From contig CAYUMU010000009.1 in assembly GCA_964445985.1 (NCBI GenBank), positions 1 through 64,000 of the forward strand: DNA of 64,000 bases, in the 5' to 3' direction. Below the pieces are notes generated by a model that was not told where the DNA came from, searched no databases, and was given only the letters and a program-made list of their open reading frames with translations. This document shows positions 51,037-60,245 of this stretch, one piece after another. The stretch comes from CAYUMU01 sp964445985 (GTDB taxonomy: Bacteria > Planctomycetota > Planctomycetia > Pirellulales > S012-138). Each line of letters opens with the position of its first letter. Position 1 is the first letter of the stretch. The translations under genes and the position numbers were made by a program.

Positions 51037-53085
51037 CTATCCCAGCTCCGCCCCCAGTTCGCTTTGGCAGGCCGCAAAAATCTTTCCGTGCGTTTCGCGG
51101 GCCTGGTCCTGGGTGAGCGTTTCTTCGCGGCTTCGCAGCGATACTTGGAACAGCACCTTCTTCTTGCCGGCGGCGGCCAGTTTTTCGGTGCGATAGGTTT
51201 CCTGGTAGCTCACGCCTTCCAATAGCGCGCCGCCGTGTGTGCGGACCAGGCCGGCAATTTGAGCCCAGCGGGTATCGTCGCTGACCACCAGGTTGATGTC
51301 TTGCACCATCGCGGGGTAATCCGAGTTCTTGGCGTACTGAGGAATTAACCGCGCGGCCGCCTCGAGCACGCTCAGCTTTAGTTCGGCGCAGGTGGTCGCC
51401 GATCGCAGCCGGAATATCTCCAGGCCTGTCGGGCTGACTTCGCCCAGGAACCCTAGCAATTGGTCCCCCAACCACAGTTCGGCCGATCGCTCCGTGAACA
51501 GGCTTTGCCGCGTGTCGCGAAGTTCCAGCGGCATTGCGCAATGCAGGTCGGCCAGCAGCCCCTCGATGGCGGCCTTCGCATGGAAGAAATCCCCGCCCGA
51601 GCAAAGGCCCACTAGGGTGGCTTCGTCGGGAAGATCGCCTGGCCGGTTCAAGTAAACCTTGGCCACTTCGAACAGTTCAATTTCGGTATTGCCTAGGCCC
51701 TCGTTGGTGCGTCGCACGCCCAGCAGGCTGGGAACGAGACTACGCCGCAGCAAGTCAGCCCCTTTGATGATGGGTGTGGGCGTTTGCAGGGCCGGTTCCT
51801 TGGTCCAGGGGCTGAAGGCCCCCGACCAACCTTCCGAAACCGCGCTCAGGGTGAGGATCTCGTCGAAGCCTGCGACATTCAGGGCCTTGCGGACTCGTTC
51901 CAGCACGCGATCCCGCTGCGACCGATGGCTGCTGGCCATGGGCACCTGCACGTCTTCGGGGATTTCGTGGTAGCCGTGAATCCGCGCGACTTCTTCCACC
52001 AGGTCGATTTCGCGCGTGAGGTCGCGCCGCCAGGTGGGAGCGACGACGGTGCAGGTTTCGGCGGTGGGCTGGTCGTCGAGCCGATTGCCCAGGGCCTGCA
52101 AGATTCGCAGCACCTCGTCGCGATTAATCTCGATGCCCAAGATTCGTTTGAGCTGCGAGAACCGCAAGGTGACCTTTTGCTGGGGCACTTCGCGGGCGCC
52201 AACATCGACCACGCCCGCCGCCAGTTCGCCGCCGGCCAGTTCCAGAATCAGCTCGCAGCAGCGCCGGCTGGCCCAATCCACGCCGGCCGGGTCCAAGCCT
52301 CGAGCGAATCGGAAGGACGAGGGGCTGAACAGCTTCAGCTTGCGCGAGGTGTTGCGGATGGACATGGGGTTGAATTCGGCCGCTTCGATCAAGAGATCGA
52401 CCGTGCCGGAGCTGATTTCGGTGCTGGCCCCGCCCATCACGCCGCCCAAGCCAATGGGGCGCTTGGCGTCGGCGATCACGCACATGCCCGGTTCGAGCTC
52501 GTAGGTGCGATGGTCGATGGCTTCGAGCTTCTCGCCCGCCTTGGCTTCGCGGACCACAATCCGCTTGCCATCCAGACGTTGGTAGTCGAAGGCGTGCAGC
52601 GGCTGGCCGCACTCCAGCATCACGTAATTGGTGATATCGACAATATTATTGACGGGCTTCCAGGCCGAGGTTTCGCCCTGGCGCACGTCGTTGTACTTGA
52701 ACAGCGCCGCTAGCCGGTTAACCATCCACTCGGGACTGGGGCCGACCTTCACGCCGCGAATTACTCGGGCCGTGTACCGGGGGCAAAGGTGAGGACTTTG
52801 AATCTCGACGGAGGTTAGCTCGGTGACCGGCGTTTGGCCTTCTTTCGGTTTGGCGGCTGGGATCTTGAGCTCCTGGCCGAACAATACCGCCGCCTCGCGG
52901 GCAATGCCGATATGCCCCAGGCAGTCGGGCCGATTGCTGGTCACTTCCAAATCGATGGCAATTTGGCCATCGATCTTCAGTGTGTCTTCGTGATTCAAAC
53001 CGGCCATCATCAACCGGTTCTCAAACTCGGCCACCGAGATGTTCAGCCGGACATATTCGTTGAGCCAATCCCAAGAAACGATCAT
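51037..53085 (-). CDS. pheT: Phenylalanyl-tRNA synthetase beta chain
   Basis: 682 residues, shorter than the 790-800 of E. coli PheT: it lacks the N-terminal EMAP/tRNA-binding domain, and the frame starts at MIVSWDWLNEYVRLNISV and runs straight into the B3/B4 region. Other family segments are NRPDCLGHIGIAREAAVLFG, NIVDITNYVMLECGQPLHAF, PTWRRDLTREIDLVEEVARI, HGYHEIP, and the C-terminal ferredoxin-fold anticodon domain, DYPAMVQDINLVVSDD and LRSREETLTQDQ. The alpha-chain gene pheS is not beside it. Enzyme activity needs both chains. Confidence 0.95.
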   Translation of the reverse strand: MIVSWDWLNEYVRLNISVAEFENRLMMAGLNHEDTLKIDGQIAIDLEVTSNRPDCLGHIGIAREAAVLFGQELKIPAAKPKEGQTPVTELTSVEIQSPHLCPRYTARVIRGVKVGPSPEWMVNRLAALFKYNDVRQGETSAWKPVNNIVDITNYVMLECGQPLHAFDYQRLDGKRIVVREAKAGEKLEAIDHRTYELEPGMCVIADAKRPIGLGGVMGGASTEISSGTVDLLIEAAEFNPMSIRNTSRKLKLFSPSSFRFARGLDPAGVDWASRRCCELILELAGGELAAGVVDVGAREVPQQKVTLRFSQLKRILGIEINRDEVLRILQALGNRLDDQPTAETCTVVAPTWRRDLTREIDLVEEVARIHGYHEIPEDVQVPMASSHRSQRDRVLERVRKALNVAGFDEILTLSAVSEGWSGAFSPWTKEPALQTPTPIIKGADLLRRSLVPSLLGVRRTNEGLGNTEIELFEVAKVYLNRPGDLPDEATLVGLCSGGDFFHAKAAIEGLLADLHCAMPLELRDTRQSLFTERSAELWLGDQLLGFLGEVSPTGLEIFRLRSATTCAELKLSVLEAAARLIPQYAKNSDYPAMVQDINLVVSDDTRWAQIAGLVRTHGGALLEGVSYQETYRTEKLAAAGKKKVLFQVSLRSREETLTQDQARETHGKIFAACQSELGAELG

Positions 53086-53109
53086 CGGATGGAAAAACCT
53101 GTGAAGAGG

Positions 53110-53149
53110 GGCTGGTGGTTAGGGGCTGGGGACTGGTAGCTAGCCACCA
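53110..53149. repeat. Cluster of GGCTGGTGG/GGTAGCTAG units
   Basis: GGCTGGTGGTTAGGGGCTGG and GACTGGTAGCTAGCCACCAT: degenerate copies of the short repeat also at 48177, 49364 and 61780. It lies between pheT and the SDR gene. Confidence 0.55.
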
Positions 53150-53281
53150 TGATAGACTTCCTCCCCATTGAAGCAAAGCCGGCTCGGCTGGTAAGTTAAA
53201 CCGCCATGTTCGAGGGGAATTGCTCGCCGGCCCCGCCATTTCAGCATCAGCAGCTGACCCATTCCAATAGAAAGGACCATC

Positions 53282-53974
53282 ATGGCAGCGGAAGCTAGCC
53301 GCACCATTGTGCTCACGGGCGTTAGCCGCGGCTTGGGACAGGCCATGGCCGAGGGGTTTATTGCGGCAGGGCATTGCGTGGTTGGCTGCAGCCGCAGCGA
53401 ATCGGCCGTGAAAACGCTGCGCGAAAAGTGGCCCGCTCCGCACGATTTTCAAGTGGTGGATGTGGCAAACGAGGCCCAAGTTGCGGCCTGGGCCAAACGG
53501 GTGTTGGCCCAATTTGGCGCCCCCGACTTGTTGATCAATAACGCCGCCATCATTAACCGCAATGCCCCGGTTTGGGAGATTTCGGCCGAGGAGTTCGCGG
53601 AGATCGTGAATATCAACATTCTTGGCGTGGCCAACGTGCTGCGGCATTTTGTGCCGGCCATGGTGGATCGCCGGCAGGGCGTGATTGTCAATTTTAGCTC
53701 CACCTGGGGACGCGTCACTTCGCCCGAGGTGGGACCCTATTGCGCCACCAAGTTTGCCATCGAAGGGCTCACCAAATCGCTGGCCGCCGAGCTTCCCGAC
53801 GGCATGGCGGCCGTGCCGCTCAACCCGGGCGTGATCAATACCGAAATGCTGCAAAGCTGCTTCGGCAGCGGAGCGGGCGCTTACCCCACGCCCGACCAAT
53901 GGGCTCGACAGGCGGTTCCCTATATTCTTGGCCTGGGGGCCAAGGAGAATGGCCAATCCGTTTCGGCGCCTTGA
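53282..53974 (+). CDS. Short-chain dehydrogenase/reductase
   Basis: 230 residues. NAD(P)-binding TGVSRGLGQAM at the N-terminus, NNAAIIN, catalytic serine in VNFSSTWGR, and YCATK with the catalytic tyrosine and lysine. The cofactor-binding GxxxGxG is GVSRGLG. The substrate is not clear. It starts ATG at 53282. Downstream, 56 bases away, is yceH on the same strand. Confidence 0.9.
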   Translation: MAAEASRTIVLTGVSRGLGQAMAEGFIAAGHCVVGCSRSESAVKTLREKWPAPHDFQVVDVANEAQVAAWAKRVLAQFGAPDLLINNAAIINRNAPVWEISAEEFAEIVNINILGVANVLRHFVPAMVDRRQGVIVNFSSTWGRVTSPEVGPYCATKFAIEGLTKSLAAELPDGMAAVPLNPGVINTEMLQSCFGSGAGAYPTPDQWARQAVPYILGLGAKENGQSVSAP

Positions 53975-54030
53975 TTGGGGGGCCATGTTCGCTACCGGTT
54001 ATTCGCCGCACTTCCCACAGGATTTCGCAG

Positions 54031-54927
54031 ATGAACGAAGCCTCGCATGCTTCTGGCAATTCCTCCAGCAATGAGCCCGAGGGCGCAGCCTGGGGGCCGC
54101 TCAATGGGTATCAGCGGCGCGTGGCGGCCGCCATTGTGGAAAAGGCCAAGACCACGCCGAATGCCTACCCCATGAGCCTGAACGCCATCCGCGTGGCCTG
54201 CAACCAAACCAGCAATCGCGATCCGGTGATGGAGCTGGACGAAGACCAGGTGCAAGAAACGCTCGATGAGCTGCGCGAGAAGAATATTGTGCTCGAAGTG
54301 CATGGGGCGGGTCGCGTGCCCAAGTACCGGCACATGCTGTACGAGTGGTTGGGCGTGAATAAGCTGGAAATGGCCATCATGGTGGAGCTGCTGCTCCGCG
54401 GCGCCCAGACCGAAGGCGAGTTGCGCAGCCGCGCTGCCCGCATGGAAACCTTTCCCGACTTGAACGCCCTGCGCGTGGTGCTCGAAGGGCTCAAGGCTCG
54501 CAAGCTCGTGATCCCGCTCACGCCCGAGGGTCGGGGGCACATGCTCACCCATGGGTTATATGAGCCGCGGGAAATGGAGCGGATTCGATCCAACTACTCC
54601 CACGCCGGAGACCCTTTGCCGGTCGGTGGAGCGGTGGCTGGCCCCGAGCCGACCGTGTCGCGTGCGGTAGCGAATTCTCCGGCCCCTGCGTTTTCCTCAA
54701 ATTCCGCCAGCGCGGCGCCAGTCAGTGCGGCTCGCGGCTCGGCGCCCGTGGGCGAGGCGGCGGCTCTGGAAAAGGCGCTGCGCGCGGCCACCGAAGACCT
54801 TCAGGCCAGCCAGCGAGAATTGCAGGCTCAAGTTCAAGAGCTACGCGGCCAGGTAGAAGAATTACGCGACCAATACGAGCGGCGGATAGCCTCGTTGGAG
54901 CGGTTTCGCGACGATGTGGGGGGCTGA
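54031..54927 (+). CDS. yceH: YceH family (UPF0502) protein
   Basis: 298 residues. Two winged-helix-like domains (YPMSLNAIRVACNQTSNRDP, KYRHMLYEWLGVNKLEMAIM and VELLLRGAQTEGELRSRAAR) are the UPF0502/DUF480 family, function unknown. From about residue 200 is a low-complexity linker and then a coiled coil (LQASQRELQAQVQELRGQVE, ELRDQYERRI) that most family members have in shorter form. The ATG at 54031 is chosen because the conserved region begins 20 residues later and AGGA lies upstream. Confidence 0.88.
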   Translation: MNEASHASGNSSSNEPEGAAWGPLNGYQRRVAAAIVEKAKTTPNAYPMSLNAIRVACNQTSNRDPVMELDEDQVQETLDELREKNIVLEVHGAGRVPKYRHMLYEWLGVNKLEMAIMVELLLRGAQTEGELRSRAARMETFPDLNALRVVLEGLKARKLVIPLTPEGRGHMLTHGLYEPREMERIRSNYSHAGDPLPVGGAVAGPEPTVSRAVANSPAPAFSSNSASAAPVSAARGSAPVGEAAALEKALRAATEDLQASQRELQAQVQELRGQVEELRDQYERRIASLERFRDDVGG

Positions 54928-55156
54928 GAGGTCCATTCGCCAGTCGTTGCTCATTCAAACGGGCTTTTCAGAAACATCGACTGATGTGTTGCATTTTGTG
55001 TGAACTGCATTACAGTCAAACCCATGCTGCGCGGTCATAACAACACGCGGTTAAGCGACCCCGGTCCGTGTTGGTCCGGGGAAATCGAACGGAGCGACGT
55101 ACGGCATTGGCCCGTAACGATTCGTCGAACCCCACCCCCTAGGAAACGAGGACACC

Positions 55157-55711
55157 ATGAAAAGAATGACGACCCTCTGTGCGGCCGTGGCCCTGAGCTT
55201 CTGTGCCACCGTGGTTGCCGAAGAAACCAAGTCCGGCTTGCAGCCCGGCGATGCGATTGGCGCCTTCGACGTGGTCAAGGTTGCCGGCGCCGAAGCTGAC
55301 GGCATCGCCCTTGGCAAAACCCTGTGCTACCGCTGCAAGTACGGCTCCCGCCCCATGGTGATGGTCTTCACCCGCAATCCCGAAGAGGTTTCGGGCCTGA
55401 TCGCCAAGCTGAACTCGGCTGTTGAAAAGAACAGCGGCAAGCAGCTCAAGGCCTTCGTCAACGTGCTCGGCGAAGATCGTGACTCGGCTGAATCGGCTGC
55501 CAAGAAGCTCGGCAGCAAGAGCGACGCCGTGCCCGTGGTGGTGCCCGTTGAATTCGAAAACGGCCCCGGCGACTACGGTCTGAACGCCAAGGTCAACACC
55601 ACGATCATCATCGCCAGCGGCAGCAAAGTGCAAGCCAGCCACGCCATCAACACCGTGGATGACGCCGCCACCGCCAAGATTTTGGCCGACGTGGAAAAGC
55701 TGGTGAAGTAA
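55157..55711 (+). CDS. Exported thioredoxin-fold protein
   Basis: 184 residues. Signal peptide (TTLCAAVALSFCATVVAEE). The mature part looks like a thioredoxin/peroxiredoxin-type fold (GDAIGAFDVVKVAGAEADG, KTLCYRCKYGSRPMVMVFTR, FVNVLGEDRDSAESAAKKLG, NTTIIIASGSKVQASHAIN). A CxxC (CYRC) is at the point where thioredoxins have CxxC after beta-1, but the following KYG is not the usual proline-containing context. GAGG is five bases before the ATG. A strong terminator follows. Codon use with many AAG, GCC and GGC suggests strong expression (impression only). Confidence 0.8.
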   Translation: MKRMTTLCAAVALSFCATVVAEETKSGLQPGDAIGAFDVVKVAGAEADGIALGKTLCYRCKYGSRPMVMVFTRNPEEVSGLIAKLNSAVEKNSGKQLKAFVNVLGEDRDSAESAAKKLGSKSDAVPVVVPVEFENGPGDYGLNAKVNTTIIIASGSKVQASHAINTVDDAATAKILADVEKLVK

Positions 55712-55776
55712 GCTCTTTTTGAGCGAATGGCGGGCGATTGAACTCCCAGTGCCTCGCCCGCACATCGATTTTCACC

Positions 55777-55820
55777 GAGAACCGCGCTTTCAAAAGTTGG
55801 AAGCGCGGTTCTCTTTTTTT
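55777..55820 (+). terminator. Intrinsic terminator
   Basis: A perfect 13-pair stem, GAGAACCGCGCTT (55777-55789) with AAGCGCGGTTCTC (55801-55813), an 11-base loop, then seven T's at 55814-55820. It ends the thioredoxin-like gene. Confidence 0.92.
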
Positions 55821-55895
55821 GATTATGCTGGTGAGATTGTGCCACCAGAGCGCAAGTCAAAGCTGACCCCCTGGTTCTTTTTCAAGAGACGGTTC

Positions 55896-56732
55896 GTGAC
55901 CACGTACGTACTGCGGATTGACTGCCCCGATGAAAAGGGCCTGGTCTATAAGATTACCGGCGTGCTCTATCATGCCGGCTATAGCGTGATCAGCAACCAA
56001 GAGTACGTGGATCCGTCGAGCCGTCACTTCTTTATGCGAACGGCGTTCGCCGGCGCCACCTCGCCCGACAATCTCGTGGCGTATCTCAAACAGATTCTGC
56101 CGGCGACCGCCGACGTGCGCCTGACGACCTCCGCCCCGCAACCGGTCGTGGTGATGGTCACCAAGGAGCCGCATTGTTTGGGCGACTTGCTGGTGCGGCA
56201 TGCCTATGGGGAGCTGCCGGCCATCATTCGGGCCGTGGTTGGGAATTACGATACGCTGGCCCCGCTCGCGGAACGTTTCGGCATCCCGTTCCACACCATT
56301 TCGCATCGCAATCGGGATCGCGAGACTCACGAGGCCGAGTTGTTGGAGGCGCTGGCGCGGTACGAGCCGGAATACATTGTGCTCGCCAAGTACATGCGGA
56401 TTCTCAGCCCCGCCTTTGTGGCGAAATATCCCGAGCGGATCATCAACATTCATCACTCGTTTTTGCCGGCGTTCGTGGGCGCCAAGCCGTATCATCAGGC
56501 ATTTGAGCGGGGCGTAAAAATCATCGGCGCCACGGCCCATATTGTGACCGACGACCTCGATACCGGCCCGATCATTGCCCAGGGCGTGCAATCGGTGGAT
56601 CACTCGCAGACCGCCGCCGACATGGCGCAGGCCGGTCGCGACGTGGAAAAGATCGTGCTGGCGAAAGCCCTACGGTTGACGCTCGAAGAACGCGTGATCC
56701 TGCACCGGAATCGGGCGATTGTGTTCGAATAG
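55896..56732 (+). CDS. purU: Formyltetrahydrofolate deformylase
   Basis: 278 residues. An N-terminal ACT domain (YVLRIDCPDEKGLVYKITG, NQEYVD, FFMRTAF) is followed by the formyltransferase-fold domain with the hallmarks VTKEPHCLGDLL, VGNYDTL, HTISHRN, KYMRILSP, NIHHSFLPAF, AKPYHQAFERGVKIIGATAH and DLDTGPIIAQGVQSVDH. PurU releases formate from formyl-THF and balances the one-carbon pool. The start is GTG at 55896, just before the conserved TTYVLRI; a TTG at 55719 would begin inside the terminator region. It lies right after the terminator, so it has its own promoter or readthrough. Confidence 0.93.
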   Translation: MTTYVLRIDCPDEKGLVYKITGVLYHAGYSVISNQEYVDPSSRHFFMRTAFAGATSPDNLVAYLKQILPATADVRLTTSAPQPVVVMVTKEPHCLGDLLVRHAYGELPAIIRAVVGNYDTLAPLAERFGIPFHTISHRNRDRETHEAELLEALARYEPEYIVLAKYMRILSPAFVAKYPERIINIHHSFLPAFVGAKPYHQAFERGVKIIGATAHIVTDDLDTGPIIAQGVQSVDHSQTAADMAQAGRDVEKIVLAKALRLTLEERVILHRNRAIVFE

Positions 56733-56754
56733 CAGTCATGCGCTGCTCGCATGT

Positions 56755-57798
56755 TTACTTGTCGAGCTGATTCATCACTTCCTGGGCTTTCAGCTTGACG
56801 CCCGCGGGAAGGTGGGGCGCATCGCGCAGTCGCTGCACGGCTTCGCGAATCTGCGCGCGGTCGAAATCGGTCTTCGCGGCCAGCAGTTGTTCCACCGCCC
56901 GCAGGCCGTTGACCTGGATCAAACTGCGTTTGTATTCTTTGGCGGCATCTTTTTCGTTATCGAGGCCGGCGCGCTGCTCAGGGTCCAGCATATCGATCAA
57001 CACCGGCGCCGCAGCCAGGTTGCCCATGCGGGCCAGGCCCGTGGCCGCATTGAAGCGGGCATCGATATTGGGTTCACGAAACACGTCGGTCATGGCCACG
57101 AGCTGCTTTTCAGCTTCGGCGCCGCCGTAAATTCCCAAGGCAAAAGCCGCGCGATAGCGCACGCTACCCTCGGGCTCCGATGGTTGCGAAGCGAGTTCCA
57201 GCAGCGTCGCCAACAACCGGGGGTCGGCAAAGTCTGGCTGATTTTTGCGAATGTTGTCGACGAGCAGCGCGAGCGCCTCGATTGCCGCTAGCCGCACAAT
57301 GAGTTGATTCTGGTTGTCGCCCGAGGGGGTTGTCGCCACGGTCATGAGCACCGGCAGACCGGTCGGCACTTCAAACTCACCAAGTGCCTTGCACAAGAAC
57401 ACGCGGAACTGGACTTCATCGACGGTAGCTGGCTGATCGGTGCTGCCCAATTCTCGGCCCAGTCGATCACTTAGAAGCTTGGCCACGCGACCGGCCACTT
57501 CTTCGTTTTTGCGCAGCTCGGGGCGGCCACGCAGTTCTTGCACAAAGTCGTGGGCACGCTGCCAGCTATTGGCCGCGCCGCGTTCCATGTCGTCGAGATA
57601 GGATTGCGGATTGCTGCCGAGGTGGACCAGCCAGTCGAAGGCGAATACCACCGACACCACCACGCTCACAATGATTGCCGGAACGACGAACAGTTTGATG
57701 ATGAACCCGGCACTGGGCGGCTCCACCGGCGGCAAGAGATCGTCGGGATAACTCGACTGGGAGCGGGGGGGTTCGGGGGGACGGCTGGTTTCCGACAT
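56755..57798 (-). CDS. Membrane-anchored HEAT-repeat protein
   Basis: 347 residues. After a Pro/Ser-rich N-terminus comes one transmembrane helix (FIIKLFVVPAIIVSVVVSVV), then HEAT/ARM-like repeats (LIVRLAAIEALALLVDNIRK, EGSVRYRAAFALGIYGGAEA, DARFNAATGLARMGNLAAAP). ATG at 57798 starts MSETSRPPEPP; the frame from 58440 reads into the divergent gene region. HEAT repeats mediate protein contacts; the target is unknown. It is divergent from the lipoate-ligase gene. Confidence 0.82.
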   Translation of the reverse strand: MSETSRPPEPPRSQSSYPDDLLPPVEPPSAGFIIKLFVVPAIIVSVVVSVVFAFDWLVHLGSNPQSYLDDMERGAANSWQRAHDFVQELRGRPELRKNEEVAGRVAKLLSDRLGRELGSTDQPATVDEVQFRVFLCKALGEFEVPTGLPVLMTVATTPSGDNQNQLIVRLAAIEALALLVDNIRKNQPDFADPRLLATLLELASQPSEPEGSVRYRAAFALGIYGGAEAEKQLVAMTDVFREPNIDARFNAATGLARMGNLAAAPVLIDMLDPEQRAGLDNEKDAAKEYKRSLIQVNGLRAVEQLLAAKTDFDRAQIREAVQRLRDAPHLPAGVKLKAQEVMNQLDK

Positions 57799-58204
57799 GC
57801 TCGCGCTTCTTTGGTGTTGGTGGAATGGCGGAGGACGCGCGGGGAGGTTAGTTTCTTGCTCGTTATCATCTCTGCAAGCTGCGGAGAACTTTAATGCCTC
57901 AGTGTTCGTTTGCGGTTTACCCGCGTTAAGTATTTTCTCCGCGGTGGTTACGGAGAAAAATGTTTGGCAATCTTGCGACCTACCGCGGTTCCCCTCGTCG
58001 GCATACACTCGCAGGCCGGCAGCCCGTACATTTGTGGAAACCCCGCGCTCGCGCGCCAGGGTGGTTTCTTCCCGCTTCCATAAGTTTAAGAGGTACCGGA
58101 GAGCCGTCAACGTGCGCCCCCCACCCGACGTGGTCGCGGCGGCCCGCATTCGTTCGATTCTGGGCCATTGTTTGGCAGATTTCCGTAATTCTCGCTCCAT
58201 CACC
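57799..58204. other. Divergent intergenic region with an inverted repeat
   Basis: 406 bases between the HEAT gene and the ligase gene. TTTTCTCCG and CGGAGAAAA (57933-57959) form a nine-pair inverted repeat with a nine-base loop. It could be an operator or an RNA hairpin. No gene was seen. Confidence 0.4.
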
Positions 58205-58927
58205 ATGCAATTCCTCGCCTGTACGCTCGAAACGCCCGCAGCCAACCTGGCCTTGGATGAAGCCCTGTTGGGCGTGGCAGAAACCGGCGACGAGCCGCGA
58301 GACGTGTTGCGGATTTGGGAGTCGCGACAGCCGATGGTGGTGGTGGGCCGAGCCACGCGGCTCGAAGAAGAAGTGAAGGTCGACACCTGCCGGGAGTTGG
58401 GAATTCCCGTGTTGCGGCGAACCAGCGGCGGGGCTGCCATCGTGGCGGGGCCAGGCTGTTTGATGTATTCGGTGGTGCTGAGCTACGAGTTGCATCCCGA
58501 AGTGCAGGCCATCGATCGGGCTCACGGGTTTGTGCTGGAACGGGTGATATCCGCCCTGCGGCAACTGAATTTTCCCGCCCAGCGCGACGGCACGTGCGAC
58601 GTGGTGGTGCACGGTCGCAAGGTTTCGGGCAATAGCTGCCGCTGCCGCCGCCGAGCGCTGCTGTACCATGGCACATTGCTGTACGCCTATCCATTGAGCC
58701 TGATTTCCACCTGCTTGAAAATGCCTCCCCGGCAGCCCGACTATCGCCTCCGCCGGCCTCACGACGACTTTGTGGGCAACCTCACGGGCGTCACGCCGCG
58801 GCAGTTAGAAGACAGTTTGCGAACCGCCTTCGGGGCGATTGAAATTCTGCCCTCGTGGTCGCGCGAGGCGGTGAATGAACTGGTGGCCGAGAAGTTCGAG
58901 AACCCGGAATGGAACCTTTTGCGATAG
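58205..58927 (+). CDS. Lipoate-protein ligase family protein
   Basis: 240 residues of the LplA/LipB-fold. Conserved: VVVGRATRLEEEV, RRTSGGAAIVAGPGCLMYSV, the lysine in GRKVSGNSCRCRRRALLYHG with the HGTLL that follows, and the C-terminal TGVTPRQLEDSL. It would load lipoate on E2 and glycine-cleavage proteins. Both lysine (in KVSGNS) and the RRTSGG loop are intact. The cysteine pair CRC is unlike typical members. The start ATG 58205 fits the family; the frame upstream to 57797 was discarded. Confidence 0.85.
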   Translation: MQFLACTLETPAANLALDEALLGVAETGDEPRDVLRIWESRQPMVVVGRATRLEEEVKVDTCRELGIPVLRRTSGGAAIVAGPGCLMYSVVLSYELHPEVQAIDRAHGFVLERVISALRQLNFPAQRDGTCDVVVHGRKVSGNSCRCRRRALLYHGTLLYAYPLSLISTCLKMPPRQPDYRLRRPHDDFVGNLTGVTPRQLEDSLRTAFGAIEILPSWSREAVNELVAEKFENPEWNLLR

Positions 58928-59063
58928 CAGTGCCGTCGCTGCCATTGGCATTGCCTTGGTTCGCCGTTCGCGCGTACTATTCCCCTCGCGACATTCTCAG
59001 AGGGGCGATTCGTGGATTTCGCGAACGCTTGTCCGGCGACCGATCAAGCATAAGGAATGAACC

Positions 59064-60209
59064 ATGCTCGCGCAGAAATACGATCTCTGGTTGGCGCTCG
59101 CCGTGGTGGTAGGGCTTGCCAGCCCACTGGCTGCGCAAGACTTTCAATCGCCTTCGGCTCAGCCGTATCAGCCCTATCCGGTTTACCAACCAATGCCTGC
59201 CGCGGCGGTGCTTTCGCCGCAGACGGCCACGATTCAATCGGCGACCCAGGTGTTGACGGACGTCACGGCGATTCCGGAAGGGGGCATCCCCGGGAATCTG
59301 ATTGCGAAGGCGCATGCCGTGGCGATCATACCCGGCGTGATCAAGGTGGGCTTCATCGCCGGCGTGCGGCATGGCCATGGTGTGATTATGGTGCGCGATG
59401 CCCAAGGCGCCTGGAGCGCTCCGCAGTTTGTGTCGCTGACCGGCGGCAGTATCGGCTTTCAGGCCGGCGCGCAGTCGACCGATGTGGTGCTGGTTTTCAA
59501 GAGCCCTGAAACCGTGGCCGCCATGTTGCGGGGTAAGATCACGCTGGGGGCCGATGCCGCCGTGGCTGCTGGCCCCGTGGGCCGCCGCGCCGAAGCCGCC
59601 ACCGACTTGCAGCTCAAAGCCGAAATCTTTTCTTACTCGCGCAGCCGGGGCCTGTTTGCCGGCGTGTCGCTCGATGGGGCCTCGCTCAAGACCAACGCCG
59701 AAGAAACCACGGCCTACTATGCCGCGGGCGTGCCCGAGGCTTCGCTCCAACTGGTGGAACTGGTCACCAAGTTGGCGCAAGCAGGAACGCCGCAACCGGC
59801 GATGGAAGGGGGCGCTCAATTGGTGCCCGTGCCCAGTCAACCTGTGGTCGAAGCGCCTGGCGTGGTGCTGGAACAACCCAACATGGCGCCGGTTCAGACG
59901 CCTTCGGCCGTGCAGCAACTCGGCGGAAGCTGGCAGAATTTGGCAGGCAAACTCGACGACCAGTGGCGAAACTACCTGGCCCTGCCGCCCGACGTGTTCG
60001 CTCCCGGCGCCGCCCCCAGCGTGGAATCGCTGGCCAAGTCGCTGCAAAATTACGAAAGCGTGGCCGCCAACCCGCAGTATCGCGCTTTGGCGGAAATACC
60101 AGAATTCCAAACCACGCTGCAACTGTTGCGCGGCAGTATTGTGGAACGCGTGAAGGCGCCCATTGCTGGTTCCGGCCTGCCGATGCTGCCTCCTCCGCCG
60201 CGGCAATAA
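59064..60209 (+). CDS. SYLF (Ysc84-like) domain exported protein
   Basis: 381 residues. Signal peptide (LWLALAVVVGLASPLAAQD), then a Pro/Gln/Tyr-rich spacer, then a SYLF domain (about residues 60-230): AKAHAVAIIPGVIKVGFIAG, SLTGGSIGFQAGAQSTDVVL, SPETVAAMLRGKITLGADAA, AAGPVGRRAEAATDLQLKAE, FSYSRSRGLFAGVSLDGASL. SYLF proteins bind phospholipid or actin in eukaryotes; in bacteria the role is unknown. The last 130 residues are Gln/Pro-rich and poorly ordered. AAGGA lies just before the ATG. It converges on the next gene with a 36-base gap. Confidence 0.87.
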   Translation: MLAQKYDLWLALAVVVGLASPLAAQDFQSPSAQPYQPYPVYQPMPAAAVLSPQTATIQSATQVLTDVTAIPEGGIPGNLIAKAHAVAIIPGVIKVGFIAGVRHGHGVIMVRDAQGAWSAPQFVSLTGGSIGFQAGAQSTDVVLVFKSPETVAAMLRGKITLGADAAVAAGPVGRRAEAATDLQLKAEIFSYSRSRGLFAGVSLDGASLKTNAEETTAYYAAGVPEASLQLVELVTKLAQAGTPQPAMEGGAQLVPVPSQPVVEAPGVVLEQPNMAPVQTPSAVQQLGGSWQNLAGKLDDQWRNYLALPPDVFAPGAAPSVESLAKSLQNYESVAANPQYRALAEIPEFQTTLQLLRGSIVERVKAPIAGSGLPMLPPPPRQ

Positions 60210-60245
60210 TTGCCGTAGGGTGATGATGGTGGGCCGCTGGGGACG

